From JBDIBB01 sp039812685 (GTDB taxonomy: Bacteria; Acidobacteriota; Vicinamibacteria; Vicinamibacterales; JAFNAJ01), in assembly GCA_039812685.1 (NCBI GenBank), contig JBDIBB010000008.1:1-53728 (forward strand): 53,728 bases of DNA. The letters run 5' to 3'. The stretch's first letter is position 1; every line of letters starts with the position of its first letter. The position numbers and the translations under genes are program-made. This document shows, piece by piece, positions 49,147 to 53,728 of this stretch. A model generated the notes under the pieces. It saw only the letters and a program-made list of their open reading frames with translations. It was not told where the DNA came from and ran no database searches.

Positions 49147-50426
49147 CGCGGCGGCGCGTCGTCGTGACGGGCATGGGCGTCGTGGCGCCGAACGGTGTGG
49201 GGCTCGATGCCTTCGACGCCGCCCTGCGGGCGGGGCGCTCCGGCATCCGCGGCATACCCCGGCTCGCGGAGCTCGGCTTTGCCTGCACCGTCGCTGGCGT
49301 CCCGCAGGGGATCGACGCCCTGGCCGAGGCGTATTTCGATGCCGACCTGCTGCTTGCCATGAACTCGAACCACCGCTTCGGCTCGATCGCGGCCATCGAC
49401 GCGTGGACCGATGCCGGCTTCGCCCGCCCCGATCCAGCGGACGATCGCGTGAACTGGGAGGCTGGCGCCGTGCTTGGCACCGGCATCGGCGGCCTCGATA
49501 CCGTGGGGACGAAGCTGGTGCCGATGACCGACGCCGGGAAGGTGCGCCGCCTCGGCTCGACGACGGTCGAGCAGGTCATGTCGAGCGGCATCTCCGCCCG
49601 GGTGAGCGGCCTGCTCGCCCTGGGCAACCAGGTCACGACGAACTCGAGCGCGTGCAGCACGGGCACCGAGGCGATCCTCGACGGCGCGGCGCGCATCCGT
49701 GCCGGCCTCGCCGAGCGGATGCTGTGCGGCGGCAGCGAGGGTGACAGCCACTACATCTGGGCCGGGTTCGACGGGATGCGGGTGCTCAGCCGCCGCTTCA
49801 ACGACGCGCCGGAGAAGGCCTCGCGGCCGCTCAGCGAGAGCGCGGGCGGCTTCGTCCCCGCCGCGGGGGCAGCCGTCCTGCACCTCGAGAGCCTCGAGTC
49901 GGCCGAGAAGCGCGGCGCGCGCATCCACGCCGAGATCCTCGGCGGGGCCCTCAACTGCGGAGGCCATCGCGGCGGCGGGAGCATGACCGCGCCCAATCCC
50001 GAGGGGGTGAGGCGGTGCATCGGCGCGGCGCTCGCCGACGCCGGGTTGTCCCCGCGTGACGTGCACGCGATCAACGGCCACCTCACCGCCACGGGGGCCG
50101 ACCCCAATGAGGTGGAGGCCTGGGCAGCCGCGCTCGAGTGCCGGCCGGACGAACTGCCGCCGATCACGTCGACCAAGTCGATGATCGGCCACGCCCTCGG
50201 CGCGGCCGGCGCGATCGAGGCGGTGGCCTCCATCCTGATGCTGCGCGGCGGTTACGTCCATCCGTCGATCAACTGCGAGGACGTTCATCCACGGATCGCG
50301 CCGTTCGCGGCGTCGATTCCACACGAGATCCGGGCCGTGCCCGGACTCACCACGATTGCCAAGGCGAGCTTCGGGTTCGGCGACGTCAATGCCTGTGTCG
50401 TGTTCCGCAGGTGGACGTCGGCCTGA
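49143..50426 (+). CDS. Divergent FabF/FabB-like elongating ketosynthase
   Basis: 427 residues, thiolase fold. The catalytic residues are C171 (TNSSACSTGTEAI), H313 (INGHLTATGADPNE) and H350 (TKSMIGHALGAAGAIEA). The normal NAHGTST and GFGGTN motifs of FabF are replaced with NGHLTATG and GFGDVN. The closest match I recall is the KS type found in Bacteroidota flexirubin/aryl-polyene-type clusters, so this is a specialised, not housekeeping, KS. Substrate chain length unknown. Confidence 0.85.
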   Translation: MTRRRVVVTGMGVVAPNGVGLDAFDAALRAGRSGIRGIPRLAELGFACTVAGVPQGIDALAEAYFDADLLLAMNSNHRFGSIAAIDAWTDAGFARPDPADDRVNWEAGAVLGTGIGGLDTVGTKLVPMTDAGKVRRLGSTTVEQVMSSGISARVSGLLALGNQVTTNSSACSTGTEAILDGAARIRAGLAERMLCGGSEGDSHYIWAGFDGMRVLSRRFNDAPEKASRPLSESAGGFVPAAGAAVLHLESLESAEKRGARIHAEILGGALNCGGHRGGGSMTAPNPEGVRRCIGAALADAGLSPRDVHAINGHLTATGADPNEVEAWAAALECRPDELPPITSTKSMIGHALGAAGAIEAVASILMLRGGYVHPSINCEDVHPRIAPFAASIPHEIRAVPGLTTIAKASFGFGDVNACVVFRRWTSA

Positions 50427-50452
50427 CCGCATCGCCATCGAGGGAGACCCGC

Positions 50453-50701
50453 ATGAGTCAGAACCAGGTGTTCGAGAAGGTCGTCGCCATCCTGAAGCCG
50501 TACGTCAAGGACGCGGACGCGCTGGCGAGCGTGTCGCTCGAGAGCAACATCCTCGACGACCTCAAGGTGAACTCCGCGCGCCTCGTCGACGTCGTGCTGG
50601 CGTTCGAGGACGTGTTCGGGATCGAGGTGGCCGACGACGATGCCGACAAGGTCGCGACCGTCGGGGACGCCGTCCGGCTCATCCAGGGCAAGCTGGCCTG
50701 A
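50453..50701 (+). CDS. Dedicated acyl carrier protein
   Basis: 82 residues, acidic, four-helix pattern. The phosphopantetheine Ser is S41 in K-V-N40-S41-A-R-L; standard ACPs have D-S-L here, so Asn replaces Asp and Ala replaces Leu. FEDVFGIEVADDDADKVATV gives helices II-III. It is 26 bases after the KS and one base before the acyltransferase gene. It would carry all intermediates of the cassette and needs activation by the PPTase encoded nearby. Confidence 0.85.
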   Translation: MSQNQVFEKVVAILKPYVKDADALASVSLESNILDDLKVNSARLVDVVLAFEDVFGIEVADDDADKVATVGDAVRLIQGKLA

Positions 50702-50702
50702 G

Positions 50703-51515
50703 ATGAAGGTCGCCACCGCGGGCCTGGAGACCACCACCGGGCCCGCGAGTGCGGACGCCGCGGCGGTGAGCGCGCGCGGCTGGAGTCGCGCGTCGCTCGA
50801 ACGGCAGCGCCTCGTCGACAGGCTCGCGTCCTTCGTCTGGCTGCCGCTCGTGACGCTGCTGATGCGTGTCGGCCTGCGGTGGCGAATCCGCGACGCGGCG
50901 CGTTGCCGGCGCGCGTACGCGAAGTTGCTGGCCGACCCGCGGCCGCTGCTGGTCGTCGCCAACCACCTCACCATGGTCGACTCGGCCGTGATTGGCTGGG
51001 GGCTCGGGTCAGGGCTCGATCACCTGCTGCGGCACCGCGGGTTGCCGTGGAACGTCCCCCTCAAGCGTCGCGTCGACAGCTCCCGGCTCTGGCAGGCGCT
51101 GGCCTACGCCATGAAGTGCATCCCGGTTCCGCGGGGGGGCGACCGGCAGGAGGTCGCGCACGTGCTCGAGCGGCTCGGCTACCTGCTGCGGCGGGGCGAC
51201 GCGGTGCTCCTGTTCCCCGAGGGCGGCCGAAGCCGCTCGGGGCGGATCGACTGCGAGGCGGCGATCGCCGATGGCGTGGGGCGGCTGATCCGCGATGTCG
51301 AAGGGTGCCGCGTGCTCTGCGTCTACGCGCGTGGCGACGCGCAGCACACCTGGTCGAACTTCCCGGCGCGCGGCCAGACCTTCACGATCGCGCTGCGCCT
51401 GGTCGAGCCGCGCACGGCGTTGCGCGGGCCGCGCGCCTCGCGCGACCTCGCGACGCAGGTCGTGCGGCACCTCGCGGACATGGAGCGCGAGTACTTCGAG
51501 CGGCGGCCGTCGTGA
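50703..51515 (+). CDS. PlsC-like acyltransferase (LPLAT family)
   Basis: 270 residues. HX4D motif H88-L-T-M-V-D93, block III FPEGGRSRSG, and a hydrophobic stretch (SFVWLPLVTLLMRVGL, 43-58) for membrane association. These enzymes transfer acyl groups from ACP or CoA to glycerophosphate or similar acceptors. Its position next to the ACP suggests it off-loads the cassette's product onto a lipid acceptor. Confidence 0.85.
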   Translation: MKVATAGLETTTGPASADAAAVSARGWSRASLERQRLVDRLASFVWLPLVTLLMRVGLRWRIRDAARCRRAYAKLLADPRPLLVVANHLTMVDSAVIGWGLGSGLDHLLRHRGLPWNVPLKRRVDSSRLWQALAYAMKCIPVPRGGDRQEVAHVLERLGYLLRRGDAVLLFPEGGRSRSGRIDCEAAIADGVGRLIRDVEGCRVLCVYARGDAQHTWSNFPARGQTFTIALRLVEPRTALRGPRASRDLATQVVRHLADMEREYFERRPS

Positions 51516-52093
51516 GCATCGGCAACGACGTCGTCGACCTCGGCGATGCGGAGTCGCGGATCGAGGCGCTGCACCCGCGGTGGGTTGACCGGGTCTTCAC
51601 GGAGGCCGAGCGCCGCGCGCTCGCGGCCAGTCCCGAGCGGCACCGTCTTCACTGGGCGCTGTGGGCGGCGAAGGAGAGTGGTTACAAGGCGCTCCGGAGG
51701 CTCGATCCGGGAGCCGTCTTCTCCCCGCGTGCGTTCGCGATCGAACTCGAAGAGCCTCGAGAGGCACGCGCGATCTGCCGGGGCGAGGTCCGTTACCGCG
51801 ACGCGACGTTCGCGCTCGAGATTCGTTGCGAGGCCGCGTTCGTCCACGTCGTCGCCACGGTGCCGGGAACCGAAGGGAGCCTGGTGGCGCGGGTCGAGCG
51901 GGCCAGCGGCGATCCGGGCGCCGGCGTCCGCACCGCGGCCATTGCGGCGCTGGCCGAGGCCTTCGACCTCGATGCGGCCGGCCTGCGGCTCGCGGGCCGC
52001 CCTCCGGTCGTGCACAGTGACGCGGGCTGCGTCGACGTGCCCGTGTCGCTCTCCCACCACGGCCGCTTCGTCGCGTTCGCGTTCAGCAGGTGA
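51512..52093 (+). CDS. 4'-Phosphopantetheinyl transferase
   Basis: 193 residues. The Mg/CoA site G-N-D6-V-V-D-L and W51-A-A-K54-E55-S-G-Y-K-A-L match the AcpS/Sfp superfamily; VSLSHHGRFVAFAF is the C-terminal substrate-side block. It would convert the cassette's ACP to its holo form. It overlaps the acyltransferase gene by 4 bp (GTGA) and ends the operon. Confidence 0.85.
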   Translation: MSIGNDVVDLGDAESRIEALHPRWVDRVFTEAERRALAASPERHRLHWALWAAKESGYKALRRLDPGAVFSPRAFAIELEEPREARAICRGEVRYRDATFALEIRCEAAFVHVVATVPGTEGSLVARVERASGDPGAGVRTAAIAALAEAFDLDAAGLRLAGRPPVVHSDAGCVDVPVSLSHHGRFVAFAFSR

Positions 52094-52225
52094 CCGCGTT
52101 GCTCCGCCGAACGCTGGGGAATCCTGGTGTCTCGTCGTCGTGAACTGAACCGGCGGCGCATCCGCCACACCGGTCGAAGCGTCGCCGCGGGCAGGCATCG
52201 AGCGGGCCGCGTCGAGGCGCACCGG

Positions 52226-52540
52226 TCACCCTGCCAGGGTCTTGAACGGATTGCGGATCGTCAACCGTTCCTCGATGACCTGGCCATCCTGAAGGTCCTC
52301 CGTGTAGAGCGTCTCGCAGTCTGCCGCAAGCGCGGAGGCGACAACCAGGGCGTCGTACATCGTGAAGCCGTACGTCCGTGCGATCCTGACGGCCGCGTCG
52401 TGCGTGTCGATCGGGATGGCCCGTGGGGATGGACACAGGACGCGGATCGCGTCGAGCGCCTCGGTGACCTCGTCCCACGACATGCCGAGCGTCCGGCGGG
52501 CCGTCGCCGCGAACTCGTTGAAGACCTGCACGCTGACGAC
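52226..52540 (-). pseudogene. Remnant of a PIN-domain (VapC-like) toxin, 5' truncated
   Basis: The frame retains the C-terminal part of a PIN domain (VVSVQVFNEFAATARRTL, IDTHDAAVRIARTYGFTMYD, ALVVASALAADCETLYTEDL). The N-terminal strand with the first catalytic Asp (usually DTNVL-type) is absent: upstream of codon VVSVQ the frame loses similarity and a TGA stops it at 52571-52573. A downstream GTG (52531) could still start a 101-residue fragment, but it would lack the active site. It lies next to a second toxin-antitoxin pair. Confidence 0.65.
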
Positions 52541-52610
52541 CCCAGACCGTGACGGCCTGTCACACCTGTGTCACACCGGATTGCGGCAGGACGGCGGCGC
52601 TCGGAACGGG

Positions 52611-52910
52611 CTACGCGACCTTCCGCGCGCGCCCGACCACCACCTGCACGGGCAGGCCGGCGTGGCCGAGCATCGCAATCAGCGTGTCGATGCTGAAGCG
52701 GTCGATCTTGCCGCGGACGAGATCGCTGACTCTGGGTTGGCTGACCCCGAACAGCCGCGCGGCCTGGGTCTGGGTGAGTCCGCGGTCCTCGATGACCTTG
52801 CCGAGTCGGATCATCAGGTCCGTGCGGATCTTCAGGTTCGTCGCCTCCTCGGCGGAGAACCCGAGGTCGCGAAACACGTTGCCACTGGAACGGTGGATTC
52901 TGGTGGTCAT
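52611..52910 (-). CDS. Helix-turn-helix (XRE-like) antitoxin
   Basis: 99 residues. A central HTH (LGKVIEDRGLTQTQAARLFG, VSQPRVSDLVRGKIDRF) is followed by SIDTLIAMLGHAGLPVQVVV, a pattern of antitoxins paired with Gp49/RelE-type toxins. It would neutralise the upstream-encoded toxin and repress the shared promoter. It overlaps the toxin by 4 bp (ATGA). Confidence 0.85.
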   Translation of the reverse strand: MTTRIHRSSGNVFRDLGFSAEEATNLKIRTDLMIRLGKVIEDRGLTQTQAARLFGVSQPRVSDLVRGKIDRFSIDTLIAMLGHAGLPVQVVVGRARKVA

Positions 52911-53254
52911 TGGGTCTTCTGCGCTCGAGCGCGGCCGCGAAGGAGGTCCGCCAGTCGCGTTCGGGCCACATCGATGGCCGCCTGTGGCGTGCGGCGTTCA
53001 CGTTTCTCGAAGGCGTGAAGCACGTACACCGCCTCCTCGAACTTCGCCACGTAGAACACCCGGTGTTCGAGGGCAGTGTGAACCCGTATCTCAATCACCC
53101 CCGGCCCCACCGTGGACATGGGCTTCCAGTCCGTGGGCGTCAGGCCCTGCTGCACGCGACCGAGCTGATAGCCCGCCTCTCTCCTGGCGTCTTCGGGGAA
53201 CGTCCGCAGGTCCCGAAGGGTGGAGCCAAGCCAGGCGAGGGGCTTCTCGGGCAC
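52907..53254 (-). CDS. Gp49-like/HigB-type toxin (RelE-superfamily)
   Basis: 115 residues from GTG 53254. Conserved text: KPLAWLGSTLRDLRTFPEDA, RREAGYQLGRVQQGL, DWKPMSTVGPGVIEIRV, RVFYVAKFEEAVYVLHAF and EKRERRTPQAAIDVARTR. This is the Gp49/DUF891 kind of mRNA-cleaving toxin. The TATACT-containing patch just upstream would place transcription start at the GTG, so the mRNA might be leaderless. Toxin precedes antitoxin. Confidence 0.85.
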   Translation of the reverse strand: MPEKPLAWLGSTLRDLRTFPEDARREAGYQLGRVQQGLTPTDWKPMSTVGPGVIEIRVHTALEHRVFYVAKFEEAVYVLHAFEKRERRTPQAAIDVARTRLADLLRGRARAQKTQ

Positions 53255-53259
53255 GAGGA

Positions 53260-53280
53260 AGTATATACCTATTTGTATGG
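53260..53280 (-). promoter_or_regulatory. AT-rich promoter with palindrome GTATATAC before the toxin-antitoxin pair
   Basis: GTATATAC (53261-53268) is self-complementary and contains, on the minus strand, a -10-like TATACT at 53265-53260, only about 5 bases before the toxin GTG. It is the sole AT-rich patch in this region. A leaderless start and antitoxin operator are both plausible. Confidence 0.4.
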
Positions 53281-53433
53281 GGCGCGGGAGCGCCGGTCGC
53301 GCCGCGCCTGCGGCCGCCGGAGGGCACGCCCGCGTGCGGGGTACTGTCGCCCCCGCCGTACGGGTTCGGCGACTCGGCGTGGGAGGTGTGGTCGTGATGG
53401 GCTTCGACCCCCGCAACCGTCGGCGCATTCCGC

Positions 53434-53728
53434 GTGGTCTCCAGTCGTGATCTCCTCGACGCCCGCGGCGCGTCAGCGGACCCACGCGCCGGCGACCTGC
53501 GCCATCTGCGTGAGCAAGGGCTGGTCGAGACCGTGCGCATCCCCGGCACCCGCGACCACGTCGTCGGGTTGACCGCCGCGGGATGCCGCCTCCTCGAGGC
53601 GAACCGCGCGCCCGGGCACGAACGCCCGCAAGCCTTCCACGCCGGCATCAAACGCACCCGCGAGCTCGAACACGACGTCCAGGTCTACCACGCCTACGAG
53701 CACGCCGCACGCGCCATCGAGGAGCGTG
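53434..53728 (+). CDS. Winged-helix protein, replication-relaxation-like (partial; 3' end outside window)
   Basis: The frame reads ATVGAFRVVSSRDLLDARG, then DLRHLREQGLVETVRIPG, HVVGLTAAGCRLLEANRAPG, GIKRTRELEHDVQVYHAYEH and on to the window edge. This looks like the N-terminal winged helix of replication-relaxation-type proteins linked to mobile elements. The similarity begins upstream of the first possible start (GTG 53434), and the frame is stopped by TGA at 53395-53397, so the 5' end may be truncated or frameshifted. Family call is tentative. Confidence 0.45.
   Translation, partial: MVSSRDLLDARGASADPRAGDLRHLREQGLVETVRIPGTRDHVVGLTAAGCRLLEANRAPGHERPQAFHAGIKRTRELEHDVQVYHAYEHAARAIEER

Noticed and set aside
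45429..52093. Aryl-polyene cluster assignment.
   Set aside because: No ammonia-lyase, AMP-ligase, thioesterase, glycosyltransferase or outer-membrane export genes; an enoyl reductase is present, which would remove the conjugated double bonds.

Overview
This is a GC-rich (about 70% by eye), gene-dense chromosomal window. Gene content suggests an acidobacterium, perhaps class Vicinamibacteria. The hints are a clade II-type nosZ cluster with a Rieske/cytochrome b module, an S46 dipeptidyl-peptidase, an M14 carboxypeptidase with an acidobacterial-style C-terminus, a DUF6526 protein and many GTG starts. No 16S rRNA is present, so the assignment is inference.

Left part (1-5.3 kb): the tail of an M14 peptidase, a secreted NTF2-like protein, a HigB/HigA-like toxin-antitoxin pair bracketed by 37-bp direct repeats beside tRNA-Arg(TCG), an M24 peptidase, and a VOC protein plus an alpha/beta hydrolase.

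5.3-16.7 kb (minus strand) is a nitrous-oxide reduction operon. In transcription order it encodes an FAD/Fe-S oxidoreductase, a Rieske protein, a b6-like cytochrome b, a five-haem cytochrome c, NosZ, NosB-like, NosD, NosF, NosL and NosY. The first four genes look like a dedicated electron-delivery module to NosZ. The nosZ cistron lies between two GC-rich hairpins, and nosB-D-F-L-Y are joined by 4-bp ATGA overlaps.

16.7-35 kb is mostly housekeeping and transport: a SulP anion transporter, TerC, DUF6526, a GT4 glycosyltransferase, an S46 peptidase, tRNA-His(GTG), an RND adaptor and pump, and a hydrogenase maturation operon hypC-D-E-A-B without hypF or hydrogenase structural genes. A winged-helix regulator, a DHCW cupin and an orphan peptide-binding protein follow. 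In hypD-hypE the two reading frames overlap by an unusual 136 bp.

35-43.5 kb is a heavy-metal efflux locus: a Cys-rich exported small protein, CzcC-, CzcB- and CzcA-like components, and a P1B-4-type ATPase.

45.4-52.1 kb is the most interesting part: nine tightly coupled genes forming a self-contained type II fatty-acid or polyketide-like cassette (enoyl reductase, KSIII, FabA, FabG, FabZ, divergent KS, ACP, acyltransferase, phosphopantetheinyl transferase). It has everything needed to prime, elongate, desaturate and reduce an acyl chain and probably transfer it to an acceptor, on its own carrier protein. It is distinct in sequence from housekeeping FAS and I cannot assign its product.

The right end (52.2-53.7 kb) is accessory DNA: a PIN-toxin remnant, a second toxin-antitoxin pair behind an AT-rich palindromic promoter, and the start of a winged-helix protein resembling replication-relaxation proteins.
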